A stretch of DNA of 64,000 nucleotides, from NCBI GenBank assembly GCA_003586115.2, contig QVOM02000073.1, positions 26,486,186 through 26,550,185 on the forward strand. The letters are read 5' to 3'. The stretch comes from Salvator merianae. Lineage: Eukaryota; Chordata; Lepidosauria; Squamata; Teiidae. The notes below the pieces were generated by a model. The model did not search any database. It was not told the DNA's origin and worked only from the letters and a program-made list of their open reading frames with translations. Below are positions 12,218 to 23,275 of the stretch, piece after piece (the stretch's first letter is position 1; every line of letters begins with the position of its first letter). The translations under genes and the position numbers were made by a program.

Positions 12218-13024
12218 ATTGTTGGGTTTTATTCACTTTCTGAGAGTTAAAACAGCCCCAAAGTATCTTGGAGGAGCTGCCTGAGTCTTTGTATAGATTA
12301 AACTTGCTCTACTTTTGAAATCAGCAACGAGCCACTTACTGCAAAACTTGTCCAAATTGCCTATTTTGCCATTCTGAGCCTTTTGGTGTTCTTTATTTTC
12401 CTTTGTTTTCCAAGAATCTGTAGTCCTGCAGTGTTTTATGCCTCTCTGCTTATTCTCTTGTGTCTTTGGTTAATTGTCTGTTTTTAAAACCTGTTGGGCT
12501 GCAAGGTCTTGTGGGAGTCTCAAATGTTTGGGCAAACCTAATTTCTCCAACTAGTATATCCCAGGACATGGCTCATAACTCACTGGACACTTATAGGCCC
12601 TTCAGTGCCCTCCTCAGAGTGCTTCACAGTGGCAGGCACCCCAAACATTTGACTGCCCTGCCCCTGGAGCTTCCTGGGGCACCCATCATCATGGGTGTGT
12701 GTGCTTACTGAGTTATCAAAAATATAGTCTCAAAGATGTCAACTTATGAAATGAAATGTGCATTATTGTTATTATTGGCCATGAAGACAGATTCCGTTAT
12801 TTGACATTATTTTTATTGAGGAATAGCAAAGACTTTTGCTTAGCTTACCTAAGCTCATGGAACAGTGAGGCAAGGCTCTCTTTAAAAGACTCTTTCAATG
12901 TTTCTGAAGTGTGTTCTGTACACTCTCCACATGGTGGGGGCTTGTAGTGATCCTCTCCCTGTGCATTAAGAATAGTGCTAAGTCTGTTGTGCTATTCTTA
13001 ACATGGAGACTTCATTCTTGATAG
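12215..13024. other. Mostly unassigned
   Basis: 12585-12710 (CATTTGACTGCCCTGCCCCT) is similar to 4838-4900. No termini resolved. No coding features. Confidence 0.4.
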
Positions 13025-13310
13025 CCTCCAAGGAAGCTTACTGAGAAAGTAAATTCCTTTGAACAGTGGCAGCAGTGGTGGTGCAGTGGCAGCCTGGCCA
13101 GAGAAAGAACTCCCAGAGCTTTCTCTGGCTATGCCATTTGATCTTTATACAGGATCTCATAACAGCATGGTGGAAGGGAGGAAATAGTGGTGTCGATACG
13201 GAGGCTGCACTCTTCCAGTACACTGAATGTTCAATGGGGGCAGGGCTATGTGGACACTGCCTTCTCATAGTCCATTCACAGTGTCATAAAGGCATTGTGT
13301 GAAAACAATT
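13025..13310 (+). repeat. Interspersed repeat family Z, copy 1 (tentative)
   Basis: Ends with CACAGTGTCATAAAGGCATTGTGTG, comparable with the ends of 23276-23650 and 44700-45004 (GTGCCATAAAGATGCCATGTGG). Runs of GGCAGCAGTGG-type words at the start. No transposase. Assignment rests on the shared end only. Confidence 0.4.
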
Positions 13311-13479
13311 TTGTTTCTACTGCAGATCCCAGCATGGGTAAGAAACATCCAATCAAAGATTTGATCCACAATTCTTCCCCTCCCTGAGGTGCTTCATGAG
13401 CTGCCACTACTTAAATTAGTTTTCTTCTCAAGAGGAAATCCATTATAAGATCTGAAGGCCTATAATGCCACCATCCTGC

Positions 13480-14050
13480 TGATGTTAAGGAACTGTGGTG
13501 CTATCCCAGCATAGGGTGGGCCACCCCATACCAGGATACACAATTCATCCCAAGATTGCTCCTGGAGTGGAGCAAGGCCATCTGAATGGAAACTAACTGT
13601 TCCATGCCAGCCCTCATGCCAGCTCTGAAGGTCATGCCTACTTTGAAACTGATGTGAGCAGCCTCCAAATGCCCTGAAGGCCAGCAATGAACCTTCCTGG
13701 CCTTTGGAGCTGCCACGAATGGCATCTCCCTGGGGAACTCCTGTAGGGTGCTCCTTCACCTTCAGAGCTCCTTGGGGGTTTGTTGCACCTCTGAAATGTG
13801 TCCCCTGTGATATATAGGACCATGCCTCTGCATGCCTCTGTGTTCTGGTATACTAACCCCTAATATGCCAGAAGACTTCAATATCTAGGAGGTACTAGTG
13901 AACCAGACTAGGATGCCAATTTGGGCAGCCTAGCTTGGTCTATGCTCCATCCTGTATGGATGTAGCATTACCAGCAGGGGGAGGAGTCTCCTTTAAACTG
14001 CACCAGTGAGCAGAAGTGAGGCTTCTGGACCCTTTCCATCACAGGACAGC
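13480..14050 (+). repeat. Interspersed repeat family Y, copy 2 (longer)
   Basis: Shares with 9001-9365 the GGAGCAAGGCCATCTGAAT block, the CCCTGAAGGCC blocks and the GGAGGAGTCTCCTTTAAACT end. Frames on the minus strand (13460-13823) overlap in two phases and are products of base composition. Confidence 0.5.
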
Positions 14051-14841
14051 TTTCGGTGCAGGGGAAATCAGTAACAGAATGACGGAGCTTTGCATAGAAA
14101 AATACACTATGATATTGCATTAGGTAAATTATATTTTCCCCTCTGTTTTCTTTTATTTCATGCTTCTTCCTGAGTTCCTAAGAAAGGCTATATCATTACC
14201 ATCATCACCATTAGCAGTAATGTATGACATTTTCCATTCTGTGATGGGAGAAAGTTGCTGAGTCAATGTAAGAAAGGAAGCAAAATTAAGAACGATGAGC
14301 CTTTTAACATTACCTGCTACAATATGTCATCCAATAGAACTGCCACCCAAAATATCCTACAATCCACTTCCATGGCAGAGACTAGCTTGATGACTGACAA
14401 AATCTGTACTGCAGAAATTCATGTCAGTCACATTAAACATTAACATTGCAGATTCCTCTTCTGGATATCAGTTATAGTGAGATATACAATAAGAAAGATC
14501 AGAAATAGTGGGGATACTTTATTAAATAAAGATCTGCATTGCTAAATTTGTAGGTAGCAGTCAAAACTCTCAAACAACTGAATCTGATCTTATAGGCAAT
14601 TCCACACTCGCTGTTTAGTAGATCATAAACAACACATTTCCCTTAGACAGCCCTGAATCCAAACCTGCTGAGCAAGAAATAAAACAAAATATTTGAATAT
14701 TTTTTTTGGGGGGGATGAGTGGGGGAGAAAAGTAAAATCTGTCTCTTTTTTAATCTAAAGAACCAATAACATTTCTTAATATTAAACAAATGACTTTACA
14801 TTTTTAAATATTTTCCCCCAGAAGAATTATAATATATTGGG
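14051..14841. other. No feature recognised
   Basis: AT-rich with a T8 plus G7 run at 14701-14715. An open frame at 14255-14443 has no recognised domain. Confidence 0.4.
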
Positions 14842-15128
14842 TACATTCCCTGTCCATAGATTAGTTACCGCATCTCAGAAAGATATTGTGGAACTGGAAA
14901 AAGTGCAGAAAAAGGCAACCAGAATGATAAACGAGATGGAACACCTTCCTTATGGAATCAGACTGCTACATCTTGGCTTCTTCGGCCTTAAAAGATGGTG
15001 TTTAAGAGGACACCTGATCAAAGTATATAAAATCATCCACAGCATGGAAAATGTGGATAGAGAAAAATTATTTTCTCTATCACACAGCACTAGAACCAGG
15101 AGGTACTCTATGGAGCTGATAGACAAGA
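14842..15128 (+). mobile_element. CR1 LINE, ORF2 C-terminal fragment, left part
   Basis: Plus-strand frame encodes the CR1 C-terminal signature: IVELEKVQKKATRMI (the 'LEKVQRRATKMI' motif), then HLPYGIRLLHLGFFGLKRW (the 'RL..LGLFSLEKRR' motif), then a LRGHLIKVYKIIHS segment. The reading frame stays open up to the hAT insertion at 15137 and resumes as VRTDKGKSFFT at 15718, so the insertion postdates the CR1. Severely 5'-truncated. Confidence 0.92.
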
Positions 15129-15136
15129 GAGTTAGG
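15129..15136. repeat. Target-site duplication, left
   Basis: GAGTTAGG, repeated exactly at 15710-15717 on the other side of the GC-rich element. Eight bases is the hAT length. Confidence 0.93.
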
Positions 15137-15709
15137 CAGTGGCATAGCGAGCCGCTTTGACACCCGGGGCTACTAGCCGTTTTGACGCCCGGGGCTAGGG
15201 GCGGGGCCAGCGAGCGCACATGTGGGCGGGCGGGGCCAGCGAGCGCGCATGTGGGCGGGCGGGGCCAGCGAGCGCGCATGCGTGTGGGTGGGGCCAGCGA
15301 GTGCGCATGCCCCGCTCGTCGCCCCACCCAGCGGCGGCCTCGCTCGTCACCCCGGCCCACCCGGCGGCGGCCTGGCTCCTCGCCCCAGCCCGCCCGGCGG
15401 CGGGCTCGATGGCCCTACCTGCACGCATGCACTCTCGCTGGCTCCGCTCACACGCATGCCGGCAGGCCGGGCAACGAGCCCAGCCGCCACAGGACGGGGC
15501 GACAAAGCGACGAGCACGTCCGTCGCCGGGCGGGCCAGGGCGATGAGTGTGGCCGCCGCTGGGCGGGCTGCCCGGGGTGACAAGCGTGGGCGCCCGGGGC
15601 GGCGAGCGAGGGTGCCGGTGGGCGGGGCCTTGGCTCCATGGGCCGGATGCCCCAGAAAACGCACCGCCCGGGGTGCTCCGCCCCCCGCCTCACCCTCGCT
15701 ACGCCAGTG
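15137..15709 (+). mobile_element. GC-rich non-autonomous hAT element
   Basis: Terminal inverted repeats: CAGTGGCATAGCGAG at the left; the right end read inward is CACTGGCGTAGCGAG (13 of 15 match). A perfect 8-bp duplication flanks it, and the CAGxG start is typical of hAT. The 573-bp interior is extremely GC- and CpG-rich in an AT-rich region. It holds about 3.9 units of a 29-bp tandem repeat (15203-15315, GGGGCCAGCGAGCGCGCATG core) and a second repeat of about 33 bp built on CCCGGCGGCGGCCT (about 15315-15410), partly inverted again at 15500-15620. Many frames are open only because stops are rare at this GC; none codes a transposase. Intact CpGs suggest a young insertion. Confidence 0.93.
15203..15315 (+). 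repeat. 29-bp minisatellite inside the hAT element
   Basis: Units start at 15203, 15232, 15261 and 15290. The first three are 29 bp with one to a few differences; the fourth is partial. Confidence 0.9.
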
Positions 15710-15717
15710 GAGTTAGG

Positions 15718-16058
15718 ACCGACAAGGGGAAGTCGTTTTTCACTAGGGTGCCATTGGTCTATGGAATTTGCTACTTGAAGAGGTGGTGACAGCAACCAGC
15801 CTGGATAGCTTTAAGAAAGAATTAGGCAAACCCATGGAGGTCAAATTATCAACGGCTACTAGAATGGATGCCTAGATACTGCCTTCAGATTGGAGAGAGA
15901 GACAGGATGCCTCTGAAGGCCACTTGAAGAGAGTGAAGAGCAGGTGAAGGTTTTGCGTTCTGCTTCTGCTTGAGATGTCCAAAAGCAATCAGTGGGGCTC
16001 TGTGTGGGACAGGATGCTGGACTAGATGAGCTGTGGTTTTGTCCTCTTATGTTCATAT
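15718..16058 (+). mobile_element. CR1 LINE, right part with 3' UTR
   Basis: Continues the CR1 frame with VRTDKGKSFFT and a diverged VYGICYLKRW, then the conserved 3' UTR: TCAACGGCTACTAGAATGGA, GAGCAGGTGAAGGTTTTGCG, CAGGATGCTGGACTAGATGA and the CTTATGTTC tail. Compared with 46860-47326 the stop and UTR are collinear. Confidence 0.9.
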
Positions 16059-16966
16059 TACTGCCCCGTGCATGTGAGATTAGACCCATTGGCAGCTACT
16101 GCCACATGTACTGCTAGGACACATGATGTGGCACTTGTTCCAAGTCAATCAGGCCTGGAATGGAGGAAGGCATTGCAGAGTACACCAACAATCAATCAAA
16201 AGTTCACCTGGTCTGAAATTGCATGTCAGGGGAATTCCATTGCACACCCAGAAACGTCCCAGAAGTGGTCTGTTTCAGGAGACTGGCAAAATGGTACCAG
16301 GCTCTGCACACCACATGATCCAGTCCAGTTGTTGCTCTCTGTTGGCTGGACACTGGAGTAGAATCCAGGCTGGGAAACCCAAATAATGATCTTGGTACTC
16401 AGAAGCACTCTAGCTGCTGAAGTTGTGCAGGCAGTGTCTTTTCCAAGAGTTTGTGTTTCCCAGAAAATGCTTCATCATGCAGACCCTGCATTTTAAGAGG
16501 CCATCTAGCATAGTCTTTTAAACAGTGTGAAAGCTCCCAGCAATAATCCTTCCCAATGTTCCAGTGACAGGGCCTTGACAGCAGATCTCTGAAATCATCA
16601 TTTATTTGGACAGTGTCTGAGGGTGCTCACCAGCTATCCTGATATCAACCTGTTCCTACACATCCCTGTTTAAGTCACCAACCGAGAAGCTATTTATTTC
16701 CATCATCTCACAAAAATAAAAAAGGTGTCCCGTGCTGGGTAGTTTTTGTTTGTTTGTTTGTTTGTTTAAGGCAATACTGGGCTGATCTGTGCAACACAGT
16801 GAACATTATATAGTCAAAGGATTTATCCAGGCTTTGCCTATAGAATGAACGAGACAGGTGTCAGTCTTCAAAGCAGAGAGGCTGCTTCATCTATGTAGCA
16901 AAGGACACACCAGTCATGACACAACTGAGCCTCTCTCTCCACCCACACTTGCAAAGTAATTTTGCT
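16059..16966. other. Unassigned; (TTTG)n run
   Basis: 16170-16400 has weak similarity to family W (CCCAGAAGTGGTCTGTTTC). A (TTTG)6 microsatellite lies at 16743-16767. Nothing else recognised. Confidence 0.45.
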
Positions 16967-16969
16967 CAT

Positions 16970-17469
16970 GGGCCCATTTGCACTTTCCACTGTGAAATAT
17001 TCACCAGTGAACACTCCATGATGGAATAGACCCCCACAGGACAGACATTGTTTGCACTGTGGGGACTTAGAACAGAATGCCAGCAGGACACCAGCATTTG
17101 TGGTGCAACTGCTGGTGTTCTACTTGTGGTCCTTGCCATGATAGAGGCTGGGAAGCATTCAGCACCTGCCACAGCAACTAGCAACACAGTGGATCATGCA
17201 GGTGCAGTTGCGAGATCACACAGTCACAGATGTACAAACACCACGCTGTGCAGCTGTGCATTTGCACCCAGATGTGGGTGGAGATGCACTTTACCTGGAG
17301 TAGTCTAGCTTCTCCCAGTACAACTGTGGAGCACGATTTAGTGCTCCATACTAGGAGTGATCAACAGCAGTTGGAGTCTGCTCCAGATCGTGTGGGCCTT
17401 CACAAAGTGCAGAAGCACTTGGCTAGTGAGCATCCCTGACACTCACTAGCTTAAAGTGTGAACAGGCCC
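16970..17469 (+). mobile_element. Family G element, copy 3
   Basis: Begins GGGCCCATTTGCACTTTCCA and ends with the reverse complement of GGGCCTGTTCACACTTTAAG. CAT is duplicated exactly at 16967-16969 and 17470-17472. Subterminal CACTAGC words and the internal CCAGCAGGACACCAGCATT block match copy 1. Open frames on both strands are incidental. Confidence 0.82.
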
Positions 17470-17472
17470 CAT

Positions 17473-18169
17473 GTCTCAAAAGGTTGCACAGCTAAGTGCC
17501 AGTGCTTTGGCATCCTGCTTATAAAAATGCATACGGAGTTCCTTGCTCAGCAGTGCTGGAAGCGGTGAACTTTGGCCTCTTCCTATAGGATTCTTCATTG
17601 TCCTCTACAAAATAAAAAGGGGTCAACAGATTTTTCTTGCTCTTGTTTAAAGGACAACAAAATCATTACAAGGTTAACAATGAAATCAGGGTAATAGGGC
17701 AGGTTCAAGTAAAGTCATAGACTAAACAGAGCTCCAAAACTGAGTATTTCTTAATTGATCTTGCTTGTGAGCAGTGTCAGGCTTCCAAAAAAGTACTCAG
17801 AACATCAAAAGTATGACAGCACACAAAGAATCTGCACTGTGTCAGGAAAAATGAATTTATCTAAAGCAAGGGTTTCATGCCAGTAAAAATAGCACATATG
17901 AACATGAAAATATAAGTGGAGCCCTGCTACATCCTTAGTTCAAAGACAACACAGGGATGCCCAGCAGACCAAAGTAGTTTTGCTGAATCATTGACAGTAT
18001 GGTGGCAGCAGGGCCATTGGCAGAAAATGGAACTAAGCACTGTTTGAGTGCCTATTCCCATTATGCCTTTCCAGTTCTCTAAGAAGACTTTATTGCAGGA
18101 AGGTGTCTGGGCAGTGTAGAAACATGCAGACTTATCCAGTGCTCCCAGTTCTCCATGAGGGCATCATGC
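17473..18169. other. No feature recognised
   Basis: Unique-looking DNA; the left limit of the family V element to the right is not defined. Confidence 0.4.
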
Positions 18170-18709
18170 AAATGCTGCACTCACCTCTTCATAGTCCAAA
18201 CCAGCAAGTCTGGACCAGTCAAGCCCTTTGATTTGAACCACAGAAAGATGTGGTCCAGGACAGTACCATCTGCAAGATGGAGCTAGTCCAGGCCAGCCTC
18301 TGCCCTGGTCCTGAAGCTCATGCAAGCTTTAGGGTGCGGCTTTGAGCACTCTGAAGTGCTAGGAATGAATGTTCCTAGCCTTGAAGCTACTAGGGAATCC
18401 ATTTTAATAGCGTGTTTTAGTGTGCCATCAAATTATGTACCCTGGTAGTCCAGAAGACAGAGGTATGTCTTCTGCACACCTCCCTGTTCTGGACTAGACT
18501 GTACTGGTCCACTGGTAGACTTCAATGTTGAGGTCTACCAGTATTCCCAAACAGGGCCTCCCTGAGTGAGATATTCCATCCACTGTGGATGGAAAATATC
18601 AGCAGTGGGTGGGACCTCACAGAACTACACTAAAGAATGGACCGATGAAGCTCAGAAGTTGACTATAAGGGCTCCCATTATGGATTAAAGGTAAGCACAG
18701 AAAGGGCCC
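18170..18709 (+). mobile_element. Family V DNA-transposon-like element, copy 1
   Basis: The right end read inward is GGGCCCTTTCTGTGCTTACC. The internal order matches copies at 34.7 and 29.3 kb: CACAGAAAGATGTGGTCCAG, GGTAGTCCAGAAGACAG, GTTCTGGACTAG, TTGAGGTCTACCAGTA and GGTGGGACCTCACAGA. GGGCC and CACTT words in the ends recall family G, so V and G may be cousins. Left end uncertain. Confidence 0.7.
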
Positions 18710-19474
18710 ATTTCACAACTTTTGTTATCTACTGAATATCACTCTCTTTTTCTAACCTTGGTAATGAAGGCTCAGGTATGCTTCTGCCAATCCTTTGATT
18801 ATAGATTATCACTTTTCCACTAAAACGGTCACACTAAAATGTGTCATCCTTCTTTTTTTCTATTTGAACTATTTTATTAAGAGCAGAAGTCTTTAACACA
18901 TTTTTGACTTCATTATCTGCACCTTTCTCAATAGGAACTGTCAGTTAATGACCTTTAAAAAATTGTTGAAATACCTGGGGTTTTTTTTCTGTTTTTTTAA
19001 AAAATCTTGTAGCATGTGTGGTAGGTTAAGAACCTCAGTCTGAACTGTTTTGTTTTGTTTTGTGTTTTGATACCCAGCTGTGCACTCCACTGGGGAGAAA
19101 AGGGAGATCATGGAACTGTCTACCCTCACATTGTGCCAAGCCACTGTCTCCTTGCCTTTGTGGTTCAGATGGCCAAATCTTGAAAGGCATATCTGGGCTT
19201 GTCCAGACTGTCTCTGAGTTGGTTTGCACATCTGAACTGTTTAGATACTGGCTTGACACAGCATGAGGGTAGATTGTCTCATGCCATACCTGTGCACTGT
19301 GGTGGAGCATGCAACTGGGGAGAAGAAAAAAATTGCAACAGCTTAGATCGTACTACTCTATTGCCTACTATTTTGTCCTGTTGCTTTCCCTCATGAACTG
19401 TGTTTCCTAATTGTCATGGGCCAGGTCTCCACTTACCTGGCAAGGTGGCTTCTGAGGAGGCATCTGGGAGTGGC
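18710..19474. other. No gene recognised
   Basis: AT-rich with T-runs at 18979-19000. Overlapping frames on both strands at 18941-19396 share no recognisable family. Confidence 0.4.
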
Positions 19475-19624
19475 ACATAAGAACAGGAGTCCTGCTGGAT
19501 TGGGCCAGGGTCCATCTAATCCAGCATCCTGTGTCACGTAGCGGCCCACCAATTTCTTCTAGGCATTCTCAAGCAGGATTTAAAGGCAAAAAATCTTCAA
19601 CTGTTCTCTACTCCCTGCAAATGC
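19475..19624 (-). mobile_element. CR1 LINE 3' UTR fragment
   Basis: Plus-strand text CATAAGAACAGGAGTCCTGC, CCATCTAATCCAGCATCCTG and CTAGGCATTCTCAAGCAGGA is the reverse complement of the CR1 3' UTR seen at 15.9-16.06 and 47.2-47.3 kb. Confidence 0.88.
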
Positions 19625-19784
19625 ATCCACAATCAGAGCCGAAAACAATGGCTTCTCTGTCTCCTAATCTGAGCAACGAGGCGTCTTTTCAGCAGCAGAC
19701 AGAAGTGCCTTTATTCAAGGTGCAGAATGATGCCCTATATTAAAGATGTTTCCATTAGTGATTGCACCCTGAAATGAAGAAACA

Positions 19785-19876
19785 GACTTCTACCTGGGAT
19801 GGTTTAATGAATCCTGCATTGAGCATCATTGGACTCGATAACCCTGGAGGTCCCTTCCAACTCTATGATGCTATGT
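19785..19876 (+). mobile_element. CR1 LINE 3' end (classic type)
   Basis: GGACTCGATAACCCTGGAGG, then TCCCTTCCAACTCTATGATG is the classic CR1 3' terminus with its short ATTCTATG-type tail. It is a different subfamily from the other CR1 copies in the window. Confidence 0.88.
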
Positions 19877-20581
19877 TAACACAAGGCACCTACTTACACC
19901 ACAAATGGAGATGCAGCAGTGAGCACTTTCTAAGGTAGCAGTGAGTGACTCTCTTTATAAGTGGATGATTTCATATTATTTAATAGTTTGATTTGTATTT
20001 AGATGTTTTCATGATCTACTGGTTCAAAAGAGAAGAATTAATTTTAATCTGCATTTTACAGACAGCTGGAAAATGCTAATAGCACATTAGCAAGACAGGC
20101 ATGATTCAATGATGCCTCTTAATTATCTTGAATCTGTGACTCGTGAACTTCCATTCTCTGTGTCAGCCTGATCACTGCACTGCCATCTTTGCAATTCTGT
20201 AACACCAGTCCATGCCTGCTTGCAGATTTTACTTATGATGAATGTTCTTTGCTATAGAAATAATTATGTAACTGTTATGGGATGATTGAAACCAGAGTTC
20301 TCTCCAGGCCATTTTACAGCCTGAGAGAAAATGAGGAATTAACTTGTGGGGAAGGAGTAAAACCCTTTTGGAAAAGCATTGTTAGCTGGTGCTATTTTCT
20401 GCGTGATCTTTTATCAATTAGCATTGTTAAGCAAGTCTCCATGTTCTGAACTCTAGCCTGGGAATGGTGATCTTGACACCCTGATACAAATATTTTCAGG
20501 GAAGTCATATCAGCACTGTCTTTGAATCAAGTTTAATTACTGGTGATTACACAGACACATGAAAGCAGTCCACATTGTCAT
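19877..20581. other. Unique AT-rich DNA
   Basis: 20040-20250 has a balanced, non-repetitive texture (AATGCTAATAGCACATTAGC, TTAATTATCTTGAATCTG) of the kind seen in conserved non-coding elements. This is only an impression. Confidence 0.35.
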
Positions 20582-20655
20582 TTCCAGGGAGATGCTGGAT
20601 GATTAACCTAGGACCTTATGTGTGGGAAGCAGGCATTCTGCTACTGAGCTATGCC
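20582..20655 (-). mobile_element. tRNA-derived SINE head fragment
   Basis: The minus strand reads GGCATAGCTCAGTAGCAGAA (A-box region of a tRNA-like SINE), then a B-box-like GGTCCTAGGTTAATCATCC and CAGCATCTCC. This matches the 'tagctcagtggtagagcatctgctttgc...ggttcaatcc' SINE common in squamates. It is truncated and not a functional tRNA because the acceptor end and CCA-side pairing are missing. Confidence 0.75.
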
Positions 20656-20703
20656 ACTTATTTATCTAAATAAATAAGTGGCATAGCTCAGTAGCAGAAT
20701 GCC
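20632..20703. repeat. Perfect 34-bp hairpin with 4-nt loop
   Basis: Left arm 20632-20665, loop 20666-20669, right arm 20670-20703, with no mismatch. The right arm is a second, inverted copy of the SINE A-box segment. Likely a template-switch inverted duplication. Confidence 0.95.
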
Positions 20704-21082
20704 ACTTATCAGCAAAGCAGATCAGCAAAGAGTCTTAACTCCATGTAAAAATAGCAGGATTTTCTGCTGAGGACCTGAAAACCAACAGTCTGGTAGAATA
20801 AAAAGTTGCAGATATGCTAAGGAGCCCCCAAAGTTGATCTTATTTGTTTAAAGACAAATTTGCTAAGACAAAACTGAGGCAGCCCAAGTTGACTCATTGC
20901 TGCTGTCACTCAATCTGATGCAAGCCAAGCCCTAGAAATTTGGCTTGTCCATGTCTCTAGAGAGCTACAGAGGGAAATTCTTTGGGAGACTGCAAGTATG
21001 GCAGCGCCAAATAAATTGATGCTTTAAAATGATTATGAATCAGGGAATGTTCACAAAAGATGGTAGAAAAGAGCTTCTAGAT
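20704..21082. other. No feature recognised
   Basis: AT-rich unique-looking DNA between the hairpin and a hAT MITE. Confidence 0.4.
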
Positions 21083-21415
21083 TAGGGATGCGCACAAAAC
21101 AAAATTGTTTTCAATTCATTTTTGAATGAAAATTTGTATTTTCACTTCATCAGCGAATTTTGTTGTTGAAAAATGCATTTTTCACATTCATTTTCGCATT
21201 TTTCGCATTTGTTTTTCCATTGAAAATGCCACGGTCATAGTTTAAACAGAGCGAAAATTGTGAAAATTCTACAAATTTCATTTTTCGCAAAAGAATAGGC
21301 TTTTCCCATTTTCATTTGAAAACTGTAAGTGTGAAAAAAAAAGTCATTTCCATTTCAATGCGAAAATTTGCAAAAATGAAATTTTTGAATATGAATCGAA
21401 ATTTGCACATCCCTA
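21083..21415 (-). mobile_element. AT-rich hAT MITE
   Basis: Starts TAGGGATGCGCACAAAAC; the right end read inward is TAGGGATGTGCAAATTTCG. The interior is rich in AAATGAAAATTT-type words. Its right half is the reverse complement of the start of the copy at 32808-33122, so the two are inverted copies of one family. The flanking 8-mers (TTCTAGAT and TGAGGGTA) do not match. Confidence 0.82.
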
Positions 21416-21519
21416 TGAGGGTAAAGAAAGGGAGCTATATATCCTGAAACCTACAATTCCCAACTAAAATATATCATTTGCCTTAGCAAAATATCTATTC
21501 TAGAAATGCAGATGAACTG

Positions 21520-21790
21520 AAATTTAGTGGTTTGGTTCAAATAGAACCAACTACCCTTGGTTCAGGTTCTCTCTGAACCAACTTTTCTTTTCTTTTTTAA
21601 TCTATAGGGTGGGGTGGTTTGGTTTACCTGCAAACCAAGCTGGGTTGCTATGATTCACTTTATTCATAAGAAAACCTCTCAGTTTGACTGTAGCTTGAAC
21701 CATTTTTTTTCAAATTACAGAATGGTTTGTTCACATGTAAACCACCCTTTTCTTCATATTAAGATGCTCAAAGAAAGTATGAGGAGTAAA
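21520..21790 (+). mobile_element. Family F (GTTCAAA) MITE fragment
   Basis: Rich in alternating GGTTCA, TGAACC and GGTTTG words (TGGTTTGGTTCAAATAGAAC, then GTAAACCACCCTTTTC), as in the copies at 24.6, 41.5, 58.2, 59.8 and 61.9 kb. Termini eroded. Confidence 0.6.
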
Positions 21791-23275
21791 ACTGTAAGGG
21801 AAGCAAAGTTGGAGAGCTGTTTTTGAGATCAAAGTAGTTGAGAATTGACTGCCATTGAAGGAGACTTGTGTCAGGCATTTAAAGGAAAAGGGGGAGCATA
21901 AAGGAGAATTTATTCATGAGTAGGGATGTTCAGCACTGATAGCAGTGGTAAATGGGATAGTGAAGTAAGGTCCACAGGCAGACTAATGAAGAAAAATAAC
22001 TAGGATGATTTTATATACTATTACACGAATATACAAATAGCCTCATTTTAGAAAGACTGCTGCTGTTTCTCAGTCAGGCATACATCTTGTTCATTAAAAC
22101 ACGTGGTCAGTTAGCATAATAAATCCAACAAAGGAGGCATTTAAAAAAAAAAAAAAAAAAAAGGTTTTCTAGCAATTAATATTTCTAGGGTGGATATTAA
22201 TTTATAGATAAAGGAAGTTAAAGATAATCAGCTGTTATGAATGGTGGCATAATAATAATCAAGCTGATTCCATCGTTGTTGTAATTGACGAGAGCTGGAG
22301 GCAGAAGGAGAGGAAACTCTTAGTGCTTTAATTGTCTATCTTAGAAGTTAATATATTCTCAAAGGAGTGTGGTGTAAGTCAGCTTTGCATGCAAGCACTT
22401 TCAAGCACAAATGACCTGAAAGGGCACATACTTCTTTGCATGCTAATTGTTTCTGCACTGTGATGATAAAATCCAATGTTTTGCTAGCACAGCATATAAC
22501 TGACAGCCTTTAAACTCAATATATTTTCCCCCCAAACCAAAACCAAATTACATGTTTTGTTAGGGTTCATGGGGAAGGGTGGGACTTATCCTCAACTCTC
22601 AGGTGCCAAATGAATGACTAGTACATTTCATTCAAATATGTAAGGTAAGGTAATTTATTTGATCAAGAATCAGAAAAGTAAGCATAAAACAGCCATAAAA
22701 TCAAACTATAAAGAGTATGGAATTATAATTATTATGTGGATAATTCAAGCAGATACGTGAAAGAAAGATTAAAAGATGCTAAGTTTATTTTTGCAGTAGT
22801 GTGAGCTACAAAAGTGCTAGGAGTCCTCATATAGAAGACCCTGAAGGTATTAAAAACCTGAAAATCCCTTGCTTAACACTGTTTGTAGGGTTTAAAATAC
22901 AATCTATTTTTTGAAACTATGCAACAAAAAAATCTGCAGAGTTAAAGAAGGAGACCTTGCAGCACAAAAATATCCTCAAGCTGGGTACTTGAGTGGCTGT
23001 GACAAAGGTTTGCCTTTGGGATCACAGCATCTTGGCAGCTTTTTGCTCAGATGTGTGCTTGCGCTGTGTCTGGACAAAAAGTTGTCAAGATGCCATGATA
23101 GTGGAACCTTGCAGCCACAGTCCACGAGAATATTGTTTATGGTTTTCCTAGAAGATTCTTGTTATGTTTGCATTTATAAAAATGAATAGACAACAGCAAG
23201 GTTCACATGACAGTGTAGCACTTTTCTCCCATTGTATTAAGAGGAGCACTATGCTTGTATTATTCCTCTGAAAGG
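21791..23275. other. Unique AT-rich DNA with A20
   Basis: Contains an A20 run (22143-22162). 22165-22510 carries homeodomain- and octamer-like words (TAATTGACG, ATGCTAATTG, ATATTAATTT) and could be a conserved non-coding element. 22640-22760 resembles a LINE tail in minus orientation (AAGGTAATTTATTTGATCAA). The open frame at 22911-23189 is unrecognised. Confidence 0.35.

Noticed and set aside
15182..15795. Several overlapping long open frames on both strands
   Set aside because: They lie inside the GC-rich hAT element, where stop codons are rare. All phases are open and the peptides follow the 29-bp and 33-bp repeats.
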